A stretch of DNA of 64,000 nucleotides from Elymus sibiricus (taxonomy: Eukaryota > Streptophyta > Magnoliopsida > Poales > Poaceae): assembly GCA_039707655.1 (NCBI GenBank), contig CM077676.1, positions 432,179,379-432,243,378 on the forward strand, written 5' to 3'. Position numbers and translations under genes: made by a program. The notes beneath the pieces were generated by a model. That model had not been told where the DNA came from. It searched no databases and saw only the letters and a list, made by a program, of their open reading frames with translations. This document shows positions 23,996-36,007 of this stretch, piece by piece (positions within the stretch are counted from its first letter, which is position 1; each line of letters opens with the position of its first letter).

Positions 23996-26900
23996 GTAGC
24001 CCCCTGAACCAGTCTTCAAGTTGGGGACGTTCCTCGGTTCTTCCGAACTGTTCTTCATCTTCGGTCGTCGGTCTTGAAAACTGGTTCAACAAATCTTCCC
24101 ATCTCCGATCTTGAGGATCGCCGAGGTGTATCCGAAGAGTTCATACGTGGAGTATCCGAGGAGCCCCTTTAGGTTCTTGGTCTTTATCAATGCCTTGTTA
24201 CTTTTTACGCCTTGCCTTGGGTTCGAAGTTTTTCCCATGCGGCGGTGTCCTCTTGCATCCGAGCTCCAACGCCGGACTGCATCCGAGGTGTCTTTTGCAG
24301 CCGAGCTCCAACGCCGGTCTGTATCCAAGGTGTATTTTTGCAGCCAAGCTCCAACGCCGTTCTGTATCCGAGGTACATTTAGCAGCCGAACTCCAACGCC
24401 GGACTGTATCCGAGCTCCAGTGCCGGACTGCAGCCGAGGAGGCATAGAGTACCTCGTCTTCGAAAAAGTTTGAAGGAGGTTATCCGAGCTTAACGCCAAA
24501 AAAGTTCTCTATGGAGCCAGCCACTCACAGCCGAGCTTTATGCCGGACTGCTTCCGAGGTGGTGCACCACCTCAGCCATGGGCTGATGTTTTATAGAATT
24601 GTTTCCGATTGGTGCAATTTATTCTCTGCCGAGATGTATAACCAGTAGCCCTCAAGGTGTGTGCCGACATAAAATCTGGGATGCACCTGAAGGATAAAAT
24701 AAAACCGCTAATCCCAGTAGCCCCTGAGACTCAGGTCGATTTTATCTGGTGTGCATAGTTCCTGAGACTCAGGTTGGGTGCGGCCGACCAACCTGAGGAT
24801 TGTAATCTCCTCGGAAACTTTTTGGCACTTTGAATTTTCTGCATTGAATCGTCAAATGCAGTAGCCCCCGAGCCTTAATTTGGGCAAGGGTGGCTGAATT
24901 AAGGATCGATATCCGGTGTAAATTGACTTTACTCACAATTTATGTGTAATGATTCTACGTATCCAAGTACTTTACATCATTAATGCTCGGATCCACATTG
25001 TACAAAACTTTGTTGATCGACCATCGGCTTCAACCTCCTCGGCCAGTAGCTGAGGAGTGTTTGTCCTACTTTATAAGGGCAAAGATTTACGGAAAACAAG
25101 GCAATCCGGCCATATGGTTTTATAAACAAAGGTACGCGGAGAGATATGTTATATTACTGTTTAACGTAAGAAACATCTTCTGGGAAAATAGTTCCTTTAT
25201 AGGTTCCTTTTCGCAGGTTATCATGCTAACCATGATTATGTAACTTCACCTCCGATCTAAGTGGGAGAAAATAGTGAAGATTAATTCGGGGAAGATCCCC
25301 GAAGCATTTGGCTTTTTTTAAAAACCGAGATTTTCACTTCCGTCGTTGCCGACCAATTATGTTCTTGAGATTGCCAGCTTTCGGCTTCACCCAGTCTGAG
25401 GTACTAACCCGGATAACCCGGTAGTAACAATCACAGAGGTGCTCCTTTTACCCCCTAGCCGAACAATCGGGAACGTAGGGTGTAAAGACAGGAGCCAGGC
25501 AACCCAGCTTGGCCAAAATCTTAAGTCAAATTGATGCATATTTATGGCTTTATAATGATAATTACGGAAGGCAGCGCTCGTATATTGAATACAAACGCTT
25601 TTATGCTATATGCTATTTTGACTCCTTTGTGACCGATTATCATTTGAGAGTGGCCCATCGTCGGCTTCTACCCCTTTGTAGATGCTACGCAGGGTGTTTC
25701 CGCAGTAACAAGACAACCCTTAGCCGACGTCTCGGTGCCCGGAGGCGGTTGTGTTAGCGGAAACGAGGCAATCAGATATCCGGGCTTTATAACTTTCACT
25801 TAGTCATAGGAGTTTAAAGTTGGGAGGCCAGTTACTAGCCCCCGGTTAGTATTCGGCGTCGGGCGAGGTCAAGCCATTAACACTTCGGCCAATTTCATGA
25901 AAGGCCCACGGGGTAACCTCTATCGATCGATAGTTTGACACAGTCATCCGATCGCTGACCAGTTTGCGCTCATTGTGACAGTCAGTTTTCGGCTTTCTCC
26001 ACTGAGGTACTTGACCAGTTAAATCGGAAGTACAATCGCAGTGGTTCTCCCTTTGCACACCTAGCCGAACAAAGCGGAACGTAGGAGGCAAGCACAGGAG
26101 CCGGACAACCCAACTATTGACCGAAGACACAATTCGAGACTGATGCATATAAAGCAATATCCAAGAGCGTTTTGCCGAGGACTCCTTGGAGTAACTTGGC
26201 TTTTGGTGGGTTCGGCTCTAGTCGCAGCCCCCCGTTGATATTGCCGATGCTTTAAAGGCATCCGACGTTGTACTGCGAGAGTTATGCTGGAGACACACAG
26301 TATCCCCCGAGACTCGGGTTGGGTGCGGCCGACCAACCTGAGGATCGAATCTCCTCGGAAACTAGTCTAGATGTCATGTGCCTTTCGCCAACGCCGAGGT
26401 GTAGGTCGGCAGGAAAGATGCCGAGCTGCGGGTCGGAAAAGATCTCCCAAGCTAAATTATTACGCAGAGCACCGCGGTCATGAGGATGTCCCGCCTCCTG
26501 AAAGAAAAACATACAAATAGCTTAAAAGTGCCATAAGCTCGAAAAGCCAAAAAACTTATGTAAAAACTTAACGTCCGAACTAAATCAAGTTTTTTGATGC
26601 CGATCCTAAAATTGGTCTTAAAATTAAATTATGCTTCCGTTGTGCTTTAACATGATACATCCGATCTCCAGACTTCAAGCGGGTCAGCCTTCGGCTTCAA
26701 CCTCCTATCCCGAAGGCGGAGTGCTTCTCAGGCCAGTTTAGCGAACTAAACTCGAGCGGCTTTAGAGAGAAACCAGGCTATCCGGCTATTAACCACACAC
26801 TCACGTCGGAAAAGGGAGTAGTAGAAAAAGACTTTGCAACGACTAAGAAGAAAACACTTATTATAACGGCTCATATAAATTTAAGAGCCCCCAGTTAACA

Positions 26901-28468
26901 TGGGAAAAAGAAGCGGTTTTTAACGAACCTCATTTTTAACAAACAGATTTTAACATAAATATAATGCTTGGTCGAACCGAACAAAAAATTAAGAATTTAG
27001 AAAATTTAAGCATGAAAGCGACTTAGCTGGTTAATGTGCTCGGCGTTGATGACGTGGTGCAGGCTTGTGGCGGGACGAGGACGCATAGTCCTCGGCTTGA
27101 CCGAGGTCCCAGCCCCCAAGCCCGAGGTGGCCGAGCGAAGAGCTTGGCTTGATGAAGCAGTGACGCGACACGGTTGATGTGGCGAGGCGAAGCCCCCGGT
27201 CCAGCCGAGGTGACGAAGCTGATCGGCTGGTGACGCCGAAGTCCCCGGAGTAGGTTGATGAAGAGATGGCGAAGCCCCCGGTCTAGCCGAGGTGTCGGAG
27301 CAGGTCGTTAAGGTGACGTTGCAACCCCCATGCCAGCCGAGGTGTCGAAGCAGGTCAGCGAGGTGGACGTCGGCTTGAAGAAGCAACGGCGCGGCGATGC
27401 CGACGCAGGTCAAAACTTTGTGACGCGCTCAATGCTAGCTTGAGAAGTGACCGCGCGGCGATGCTGGCGCGCCCGACCCGTGCAATCCGTAAGGTGATGA
27501 TGTTATCTTGACGATCATTTGGGAGAGCGGTGCCGAACTCTTGGTCGGCCCGCCGAGGTGATGATCCTAGGTGGTTATCATCGGCTCGATGAAGTGACGG
27601 CGCAGTCGATGCTGGCGCAGGTCGGCAGCCATGGAGCAACGTGGCCAGGCTGGATTGACACCAGCGCGACGACGAAGATCGCCTCAGAAAAGGCTTAAAA
27701 TTTACAGGCACGTGCTTGAAAACAAAACACAATACCCTATAAGAAATTCCCTTCAAAAAGGATGTCCGATAATCTGTTCATAAAAAAGATGAACTCGGGC
27801 CGGATTCGTTTTCGTGCAGAAAACAGATCCGAAAATTGATGCACTCATCGGATGCTTCCCGGAGTTTGAACGGTCGGATCGAGCTAAAATTTTGAGGGGT
27901 GGTAGATATGGTAATTCCGCAGCTGATGAACGGTTGGATCTTCCAAAGGACGTCCGAGCTGACTGCTGGACTCCTCGCCCTAAACTCGTCCAGATTCCCG
28001 TTCAGATTCGACAGGGCTCCGGTATATCGGAGATCGCTGGAGATTCCTCCATCGGAACGCGACGAAATTTTGCAGGGTTGTTCTAGACTCAATTCCGCAC
28101 AATTCTACCGAAGCAATCGTCAAACCGATGCTCGAGGAGACGGGGACGGCGAACACGAATTCGCTGTCCAGAAAAAACTGCATGATCGCGTGAGGGCAAT
28201 GTTGACGTTGAGCCCCCGAGCACCATGGACGATTTTTCCATCATCCCGGATGAGATCGGAGTTGATGATGCCGAAGACATCCGTCCGATCTTGACGATCC
28301 GAAGAGAAGCCTCTTCCTCGGCCTAGCCGAGGTGACCAGTCGAGCCGGCGACGAAAATGCCGACGTTGACGATGTAGCTCGGTTCCGACGCGTAGATCGC
28401 GGTGGAGCCGATCTGAATTCCGATCGCACCGCGGTGACTACCCAGCAGGCTCTCAATGAAAGCACCAA
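23996..28468 (-). other. L-n interior: non-coding modules and GC-rich repeats
   Basis: From left: polypurine-like tract; minisatellite; repeated 'cagtagcccc(c/t)gagactcagg' phrases (about 24715, 24860 and 26300); a module homologous to E1 3360-3900 (about 25630-26163). Next comes an AT-rich stretch (26500-27000), then a 27.04-27.65-kb GC-rich block of repeated 'agccgaggtg(a/t)cg(a/g)agc' phrases. Last is a leader (27.75-28.45 kb) shared closely with L and L3. Short ORFs appear in the GC-rich blocks but are compositional. I see no protein domain. Confidence 0.75.
24255..24440. repeat. Minisatellite in L-n (about 40-50-bp units)
   Basis: The phrase CTCCAACGCCGGACTG(C/T)ATCCGAGG plus a variable linker with 'tttgcagccga' recurs four to five times. 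The corresponding place in L (about 45225-45300) has only two units. Confidence 0.8.
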
Positions 28469-28888
28469 TGTTAGTTCTAAATCCGGCATATCTCGTAGTA
28501 GGGGTCCTAAGCTAGGCGTCTTGGAGCGATGGTAACACGGACACAGGATTTTACCCAGGTTCGGGCTCTCGAAGAGATAATACCCTACGTCCTGCTTTTG
28601 ATTGTATTCATATGGGGTGTAGTACAAAGTACACGTATCTACCACGAGATTGTTCTAATGAATATGAGAGATCATCTATTGACTAGCCTGGCCTCGGTTT
28701 ATATATGCACCGGAGGCCTAGGGTTTAGGAGAGTCTTCGGCTTGTGCACCAAGTCTTGTAGAGTCTTCCTTGTATGTGTCATGGGCTGCCCGAAGTGGCC
28801 CATTAGTGAACCGCCATGGGGGTCCTCGGCTCAACCCACCTGGTCGGGAGACGATGTGGTGAGTACCCCCTAGTCCAGGACACCGTCA
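28469..28888 (-). repeat. L-n 5' LTR
   Basis: A 420-bp partner of 23574-23995; its inner edge reads TGTTAG rather than TGTCGG. It is followed by the ACTCT TSD copy and the remainder of the E3 5' LTR. Confidence 0.92.
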
Positions 28889-29874
28889 ACTCTAGCAACC
28901 CATCATCTAATTACTACTCCACAATGCATTCCCTTAGGCCTAAAAATGATGAAGTGTCATGTAGTCGACGTTCACATGACACCACTAAGAGAATCAACAA
29001 CATACATATCATCAAAATATCGAACGAATACCAAATTCACATGATTACTTATGACAAGACTTCTCACATGTCCTCAAGAACAAAAGTAACTACTCACAAA
29101 TCATGTTCATGTTCAAGATCACAGGGGTATTGAATAGCATAATGGATCTGAACATATAATCTTCCACCAATTAAACCAACTAGCATCAACTACAAGATGT
29201 AATCAACACTACTAGCAACCCACAGGTACCAATCTGAGGTTTTGAGACAAAGATTGAATACAATAGATGAACTAGTGTTTGAGATGAGATGGTGCTGGTG
29301 AAGATGTTGGTGAAGATTGGTCCTCCCACGATGAGAGGATCGTTGATGATGACGATGGCTTCAATTTCCCCTTCCCGGAAGGAAGTATCCCCGGCGGAAC
29401 CACTCCGCCGGAGAGCAAAAGTGCTCCTGCCCAAGTTCCGCCTCGAGACGGCGGCGCTCCATCCCGAAAGTCTTCTCCTTATTTTTTCTAGGGAAAATGG
29501 GCTTATATACCAGAAAATGGGCACCGGAGGCTGGCCAGGGACCCCACAAGCCACCAGAGCGCGCCTGGGGGTTGGCGCGCCCGGGTGCCTCGTGGGCACC
29601 TGGGTGGCCCCCTCTGGTACTTATTTTCTCCAGTATTTTTTATTTATTCCAAAATAAATCTCCGTGAAATTTCAGCTCATTTGGAGATGTGCAGAATAGG
29701 TATCTCTAACATAGCTTTTTCAGGTCCAGAATTCCAGCTGCCGGCAATCTCCCTCCTTATGTAAATCTTGCATATTAAGAGAGAAAAGGCATTAGAATTG
29801 CTCCACAAAGTGTTATATTGATTAAAACCACTATAAATAACAGTAGGAAAACATGATGCAAAATGGACGTATCA
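28889..29874 (-). repeat. E3 5' LTR, outer part
   Basis: This block continues the E3 LTR (matching 14917-15903), beginning with the TSD copy ACTCT. It has a GC palindrome at 29552-29565 / 29574-29587 (one arm mutated) and ends AATGGACGTATCA. TCCTC at 29875-29879 is the right TSD of E3. Confidence 0.93.
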
Positions 29875-30266
29875 TCCTCTAATCATCTAGCCTGGCCTCG
29901 GTTTATATAATGTACCGGAGGCCTAGGGTTTAGGAGAGTCCTCGTCTTGGGCGCCAAGTCTTGTGAAGTCTTCCTTGTATATGTCATGGGTTGCCCGAAG
30001 TGGCCCATTAGTAAACCACCATGGGGGTCCTCGGCCTGATCCACTTGGTCGGGAGCCGACGTGATGAGTACCCCCTAGTCCAGGACACCATCAGTAGACC
30101 CTTGAACCGGTCTTCAAGTTGGGGACGCTCCTCGGTTCTTCCAAACTGTTCTTCATCTTCGGTCGCCAGTCTTGAAAGCTGGTTCAACTAATATTCACAT
30201 CTCCGATCTCGAGGATCGTTGAGGTGTACCTGAAGAGTTCACACGTCGGGTATCCGTGGAGCCATT
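29875..30266 (-). repeat. Scaffold L: rest of its 3' LTR and start of its interior
   Basis: 29880-30093 continues the L LTR broken at 14385 and ends CACCATCA. 30094-30266 is L interior (gtagacccttgaaccggtct...), matching 23996-24160 in L-n. It is interrupted by E4 at 30267; the flanking CCATT (30262-30266) pairs imperfectly with CCCTT at 45132-45136. Confidence 0.85.
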
Positions 30267-33200
30267 TGCAACATCCCTAGATGTTAACCCTGTCATTAAG
30301 CAAATTAAATTGCCATGTCATCATGATCATCTTCATTAAGTTGCATTAGGAAATAATTCAACTTAAATTCAAAATTCAAAATGCAAGTCAAATAATTATT
30401 TCTTCAAACAGCAAAACAAAAATGTTCATAATATTGCAAAAATTCCCAAAGCAGTTATAAAAATAAAATCAACATAAAATGAATCACAAATTTGACCCTA
30501 ACTTCCAAAACAGTGCAAAAACAGCACTTTTAAATGCATTTCCATTTTTTTAAAAATTCAAATGAATTCAACTCACTCCCAAACTTTTTGTGGCAGTGGC
30601 TAGTATTGCCAAGGAATTATGTGGCTAGGTCCCACATTTTTCTAAAATGTTTGGTGGCCCACAGAATTCATTTACTGTCTCTGTTTTAAAGAAATGGAAA
30701 AGACGGAAAATGAAAAAGGAGCTAAGGGCTTACCTGGCCTTACCTGGCGCCGGCCCAGCCGGCCCATCTCCTGTTCCCCTACCTGCTCCTCCCCCGTGTC
30801 ACCGCCGCCATGGCCGCAGCTCGCCGCGCCGCCCGCAGCCTGCCATCGCGATGGGGCAGTTGGCCCTGGATAAGGTCGAGCCCTCCTCCCTCCCCCCTGG
30901 ACGACACGACGGTGACGCTCGCTCCTCCCTCTCCTCTGCCCGCGCAGCCGAGCGCCACCATTGCCGCGCTGTTTCTCCGCCGCGGCCTCCGTGCCTCCCT
31001 CGCACTCCCACCGTGCCCGTCCAGCTCGCCGCGGACTGCCTCGACCCCCAGTGCTGCTCGTTGGAGCCGGGGACCCCTGCAGTGGCCGGATCTCCTTCGT
31101 CATCTTCTCCGACCGCCGCAGCACCTCCGGCGATCTCCGGCGACCACTGCTGCTACTAAGCCTAACGTCGGCCACCGTGTGCCCCAACGTGAGCTCCTCC
31201 CTCTCTCCTTTCCCTCGCTTTTCTCTAAAACGCGCCATAGACGCTCGCCCGTACTCGCCCGTAGCTCACCGCCACCACGGCTCAACGCCGGCGGCCTTGT
31301 CGGCCACCTCCGCCCGTTCTGACGCCATAGATAGACACGGGGTGAAGTGCCCGCTCGAACGCAAAAGGAATCGCGCGAAATGGCCCTCTGTAGCGAAAAT
31401 CTGAGCGTCTCTGGCGAAGGCCCGCCGCTGGAGAGCTCGCCGGCGCGTTTCCGGTGCCGCCGCTGACCTGGCGTGGCCTGGGGCCCACCCCTGAGCCACT
31501 GCCAGTGGGCCCCGCAGCTCTGTTGACCACGTTGACTTTGGTCAACGTGCTGACTGGGCTGGTCCAGTCACTGGCCAGTGGGCCCGTTGACTGGTCAGCT
31601 GGTCAGACGACCGCTGACGCAATGCTGGCGTCAGCATGACTTCATATTCCTTTTCTGGATAATTCGGATTAAATTAAATTAATTCCAGGATTTTTCAGAA
31701 AATGATTTAAACTTCAAAAATTCATTGAAAATAATCCGTAGCTCGGATGAAAAAGTTTTCTACATGAAAGTTGCTCAGAAAAATCCCACGAATCCGATCG
31801 TGCCATCTGTTTTCATGTCGGGACCCTCTACATAGGAGAACCCACAACTTTTCGTCTGTTTCCGATAGATGAATAGTGCATACATACCGGTTAATAATTC
31901 CAACTTAAATCCTAAAATAACTAAAATGGTTTAGAGATGCATTAGGTCACCACCAACACTGCATATTGCCATGCCATGCATCTATATTGCTCTGCTTGCT
32001 TTTATTTATTGTTTCTTCCCCCTCCTCTTATCCGTTAGACCCCGAGACCGACGCAGCTCCGGAGACCGACGACACCACTGACGATGCCTCCCTTGCCGCA
32101 GAGCTTCCAGGCAAGCAACCCCCTCCCCCCTTGACGCATGCCTATATCACCTATTCCTTCTCCCTCCTGCTTGCATTAGAAATTGCTACTGCTCTGTTTT
32201 ATCCTATTCTGATGCATAGCCTATTTTTGTAAACTGCTTTTGATACTTTACCTGATATCCTAAATACTTAGTGTAGGTTGGATGGAAATCTATCTATGGC
32301 CCCTCTTCCTTGTCCTAGGTGCCCCGCTTAGATACCAGTGCCCTGATCGATGTGATCGATGGGCTGAGACCAGCACGTCACCACACACCTCCCTAAGTTA
32401 CTCGACTCTGCAGAGCTAACATCGAGTGCCGAGGGTGATACCTCCTATCTCACTCCTGATGTTGCCTCTGTGGTACAGCTAGTTGGTTGTGGGTTACCGA
32501 GGGTGATTCCTCTTTCACCACCTCCAACGAAGCTTATGTCGTGCAACCCCGCAAGTGTGAATACCATCGAGGGTGAATCCTCCGGGTTCACATTAACGGA
32601 TACGTCGAGAGGGTAATCCAATGAGGGTGATTCCTCGGATTCCTTCTTGATGTTATGAACACATGGTCACCTTGGCTTTACTGATGATACTTGTTAAAGA
32701 CGGGTCGACCCCGAGGGGTACCCGCGAGATATTCAATAGAAAGTCGGGCGGGCCCAGAGAGCACCCACGAGAGTTACTGTGGCGGCTGGCTGTTTAGCGG
32801 TACCACCCGGTTGTGGTGGTAGCTCCGGACTTGTCCCGACAGCCGTCACTTAAATTAATAATGCACTAACGGATTTGGGTATTGATCTGAGTTGGCCACT
32901 GGCCTATACGCACTACCACCACGCGGGATAATGGTTTAATGGGGCCCTCGGCGCCGTATGTATCAGCCAAAAGCTCTGTCAGACGTCCAGTTTAGCATTG
33001 CGGCCAGGCCGGGTCAGCGCCATCCATGACAGAGGTGGTGCCTGGATCGCCCTGCTCGCAACAACCCGGAGTGCAAAGGGCGATGGGCCCAAGACCCCTG
33101 AGCACTTAGGATGTAGACCGGCGGGGACCTCTCTGCGGAGCCTAGGTAAGACTACATCGTGTCGATCAGCCGAGGCCGGGCATGACCCAGAAAAGTGTGT

Positions 33201-33899
33201 CCGGCCCGAGTTAATCGAGCGTGTTGGGTAACAGTAGTGCACCCTTGCAGGGAAGATTATCTATTTGAATAGCCGTGTCCACGATAACAGGACGCTCAGT
33301 GTTGTATCCCGATCTACTACAACTTGAACTGGATACATGTTAATTAATATGTAAGCTCCGGGATCGCTTTCTCGCTAATACATGCTTGTTGCCTTATTAT
33401 ATACTACTAATCTGCACTCTTCTAATGCTGCAAGACGTTGAAGATGCTAGTCTTCGATAGGCTAGGCTTTCCCCTCTATTCTGGCATTTCTGCAGTCTAG
33501 TCCACAGATACAGCCCTTCCCTTTGAGACTGATGCATGCCTAGCATAGATCTGATGTAAGTCTTGCGAGTACTTTGGATGAGTACTCACGGTTGCTTTGC
33601 TACCTCTTCTTCCCCATACCCGATTGCTGCGAGCAGATGACGGAACCCCGGAGACAGCTGTTTCCGCCGATGACTTCTACTACCCTGGTGGAGCCAACTA
33701 CTACGTGGAGACCGCCGACGACCAGGAGTAGTTTAGGAGGCTCCCAGGCAGGAGGCATGCGCCTTTTTGATCAGAGCTGTTGTTTGTTTTCGCCTTCTTA
33801 AGGCAGATTTGTTTAACTTTGTGTCTGTAATCAGATACTGTTGTTGTTTCCGCTAACGCTTGTATGCGAGCTTGTGTATTCGAGCCCTTGAGGCCCCTG
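30267..33899 (+). repeat. E4: giant solo LTR, first part (Tekay-like Gypsy LTR)
   Basis: It begins TGCAACATCCCTAGATG, close to the TGTAACATCCC start of Triticeae Tekay-clade LTRs. It continues at 45000-45131 and ends GGGGTGTCACA. Without E5 it is about 3.77 kb with TG...CA ends, no internal PBS, polypurine tract or coding domain, and an imperfect TSD (CCATT/CCCTT). It has an AT-rich start, a GC-rich middle (30720-31640) and a tail with many G/T-rich phrases. Long ORFs in the GC-rich part lie on both strands and are compositional. Orientation is inferred from the LTR start. Confidence 0.7.
33895..33899. repeat. Left TSD of E5 (CCCTG)
   Basis: CCCTG directly precedes the E5 left LTR. The same five bases follow the right LTR at 44995-44999. 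Confidence 0.93.
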
Positions 33900-34439
33900 T
33901 GTCGGGGATATAACCCGCCGGTATAACCCGCCCGTTTAGGGCCGGGTTACCGATTGGCGGCTTAAAGGATAAAGGACGCAGCATTCAAAGATCAGGAGGC
34001 CCGTCAGGCGACTCATAAAGCAGACCGGGTTAGGGCCCAATGTTTGAGGCGGCGGGTAATCCAAGGACGTGATATGTTTTCCTTTCTTGAGGAAGACGAT
34101 GAGTAGGAAATAGACTAGATCACGGGTCATGTTACGACCCGGACTCTGTTGTAAACCCAGGGCCTCGACCTGTATATAAAGGCAAGCCCCCGAGGCAGTA
34201 AGACCAAGTTACAAGCTCTCGAGTACTAGGTTAGCCAAGTTGCACCCCTGTAATCGAGATCATCATCAGCAATAACAATCAAGCAGGACGTAGGCTATTA
34301 CCTCCACAGCGAGGGGCCGAACCTGGGTAAAACCCTTGTCTCTCGATTCCGATCAACCCCGTTCTAGTTACCACCTAGCTGCGATGGCCTCATGACTAAG
34401 TCCTTTCACGAGGACATCTGCCGTGACAAAACCACGACA
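33900..34439 (+). repeat. E5 5' LTR
   Basis: A 540-bp LTR from TGTCGGGGATATAACCCGCC to AAAACCACGACA, with a clear TATA box (TATATAAA near 34171-34179). Confidence 0.95.
34171..34179 (+). promoter_or_regulatory. TATA box of the E5 5' LTR
   Basis: GTATATAAAGG in the LTR, about 265 bp before its end; conserved in the 3' LTR near 44728. Expected to place the element's RNA start some 30 bp downstream. Confidence 0.65.
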
Positions 34440-34440
34440 G

Positions 34441-34459
34441 TTGGCGCCCACCGTGGGGC
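34441..34459 (+). promoter_or_regulatory. E5 primer-binding-type site
   Basis: TTGGCGCCCACCGTGGGGC follows the 5' LTR after one base. It begins TGGCGCC as expected for pairing with a tRNA 3' end. I do not assign the tRNA with certainty. Confidence 0.75.
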
Positions 34460-34527
34460 TCTCGCTCGGTGGTGTTGAGTACTTGAAGGGAACTCCCGCA
34501 GGGATCGAGGGATACGCAATCGGCTGC

Positions 34528-36002
34528 ATGAACAAGAGTCACCGCGGCAAGCTTTACATCGACGATTCAGGCTGGGGCCCCGAAGCGGACTCAATCGAGT
34601 ACGGGTACCGGGTCCCCTTCAGCAAAATCCACGTCTTCATCGGCAAAGCTGGCGGATCTGAACCCGGGCCGGACATCTGCACCGACATCGTCGAGCCGGC
34701 CCGGCGCGCACAACCCGCCCAGGCTCAAGTCTTCGTCGCTTTCACCCAGGGGGTGGACATCGCAGATAACTCTGCGTCCGGCGGCGATACCCTCGTCTAT
34801 TCTGATGGCGAGTCCTCGGTAGGCGAGACCGAGTCAATCCTCCCGCTTTGCGATGGCGGGCTTGGGGGCTACTCCGATGACCAGTCGGCTCAAGACTCCT
34901 TCAACACGCCCCCCCCCCCCCCGGGGCTGCTGTCTATATGGCAGGCTCAGCCCCGGCCCTTAATTCCACGGTGGCCGGCGCTGCGACAGGAACCGGTACC
35001 TCAGGGGCCGGCTCAACCGTGACGCCGGCTCAGGCCTTGACAGAATTGGCAACCGCCCTGGCGACACTCCTTGCGACACCGGTGACCGCAGAAAACCAGG
35101 CGGAACGCAACACGGAGGTAACCAGACTCCACAAGCAGATGGCTAAGGTACAAGCAGATATCAACGCCGAAAACACTCGCATTGTGGAGTTGCAGTCTCA
35201 AGTCCAAGCCGAGGTAGAGCGCCTGAAAGCCGAAGCCTGGCACATGGGGCTCCGTCAGAGTGCCTCAGAGGCGGTTCATCAGAGGCACCATATGAGCCAT
35301 CTACCGCCCAACTACGAGCCCATGCGCCTGTTTAATACGCCGCAAGATACGCCTATTCAGGGGGCTGGGGCAGGCAACCCGGAAGTACCGTTTGTGCCCC
35401 CAAGCGGCGGCAGGCAGCCGTCTCTGGGTCGACCCACCCAGCTGGCTCAGCAGCGCCAGCACGAGCCGGCCCCGCGACTCCCGCCGGCTCAGACGCCCCC
35501 ACATCGTTTCCTTACGCCGGCGGGTCACTTCTCCAACCCGTTGGACAACTTGGTTGCGGCAGCGACCAATTTGGCCGCGCTCCCAATCACGGGAAATTCG
35601 CCGGTTGAGATCGAAGCCTGAAATTCCATTGAGATGTTAAAAACTGCGGTTGCCCAACAGGCGAACTACTCCTACAGTCGGCAGCGGCTCCACTCTACCC
35701 CGCTCCCAAGCCGCAGCAGAAGCCGCCACGATGAGTCGCCGGCCGTCTCTAGCAGCGCTCGTTGACATCGTGAGCAGCCTCGTGATCCGCCACGCCTTGG
35801 GCCCCTTAATGCCCGGGAGATTGTTGATACGGCCCGTGCTCAGCGAGCGGCGGAGGCGGCGAATACGGCGGCTCAAGCGCCGTTTGTCACAACCCAATTG
35901 ACCTCCAGTAGCAAGACCATTGGGATACCATGTTTGGTGCCAGCTCTACGCAACGAGCGCATGCCCAAGGATTTCAAAGGCCCTCGCAAGGTTCCAAATT
36001 AC
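34528..36002 (+). pseudogene. E5 gag N-terminal part
   Basis: From ATG 34528 (MNKSHRGKLYIDDSGWGPEA) the frame is open to 35022, with an acidic Ser/Asp-rich region. A C homopolymer (about 34908-34922) shifts it into 34938-35621. That part holds a coiled-coil-like stretch (EVTRLHKQMAKVQADINAEN) and a Pro/Gln-rich region (THQ, PAPRLPP). A stop at about 35619-35621 and further lesions follow. A conserved block (MPKDFKGPRKVPNYTA) lies just before the E6 solo LTR. Gag resumes at 37594. Confidence 0.72.
34908..34922. repeat. C homopolymer in E5 gag
   Basis: A run of C at this site, encoding a Pro run, separates two overlapping gag reading frames. Its exact length decides whether gag is frameshifted here. 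Confidence 0.8.
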
Positions 36003-36007
36003 ACGGC
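36003..36007. repeat. Left TSD of E6 (ACGGC)
   Basis: ACGGC precedes the TG of the E6 LTR; the identical ACGGC at 37589-37593 follows it. The gag codons on both sides (TA|DLEP...) show the target was coding sequence. Confidence 0.92.

Larger units (their letters stand above)
23574..28888 (-). mobile_element. L-n: complete non-autonomous Gypsy element of family L inside the E3 LTR
   Basis: The 5315-bp element has LTRs 23574-23995 and 28469-28888 and a perfect TSD ACTCT (23569-23573 / 28889-28893). After the right LTR the minus strand reads TTGGTGCTTTCATTGAGAG, as in E1, L and L3, so it runs on the minus strand. No gag, protease, RT, RNase H or integrase is recognisable; the interior is GC-rich repeats and non-coding modules. 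The two LTRs differ at 6 positions plus a 2-bp indel in 420 bp, so it is clearly younger than its host E3. Confidence 0.92.
14386..29874 (-). mobile_element. E3: full-length minus-strand Athila/Sabrina-like Gypsy element, split by L-n
   Basis: The 3' LTR is 14386-15903; the 5' LTR is 23038-23573 plus 28894-29874. The TSD is TCCTC (14381-14385 and 29875-29879). Removing the L-n insertion leaves about 10.2 kb. On the minus strand the order is 5' LTR, tRNA-Asp-type PBS, gag, protease, RT, RNase H, integrase, a small extra ORF, polypurine tract and 3' LTR. All pol domains are recognisable, but nonsense and frameshift lesions break the reading frame. In the first 536 bp I count 28 LTR differences (about 5%). 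Confidence 0.95.

Noticed and set aside
30647..31404. Overlapping ORFs of 147-188 codons on both strands in the GC-rich part of E4
   Set aside because: Several frames on both strands are open at once, rich in Ala, Arg, Pro and Ser, with no domain; typical of GC-rich, CG-dense non-coding sequence inside an LTR.
34441..34459. tRNA gene fragment at the E5 PBS (and at 8645, 23008 and 43235)
   Set aside because: Each is a 12-19-base complement of a tRNA 3' end directly after an LTR, without the rest of a tRNA; these are primer-binding sites.
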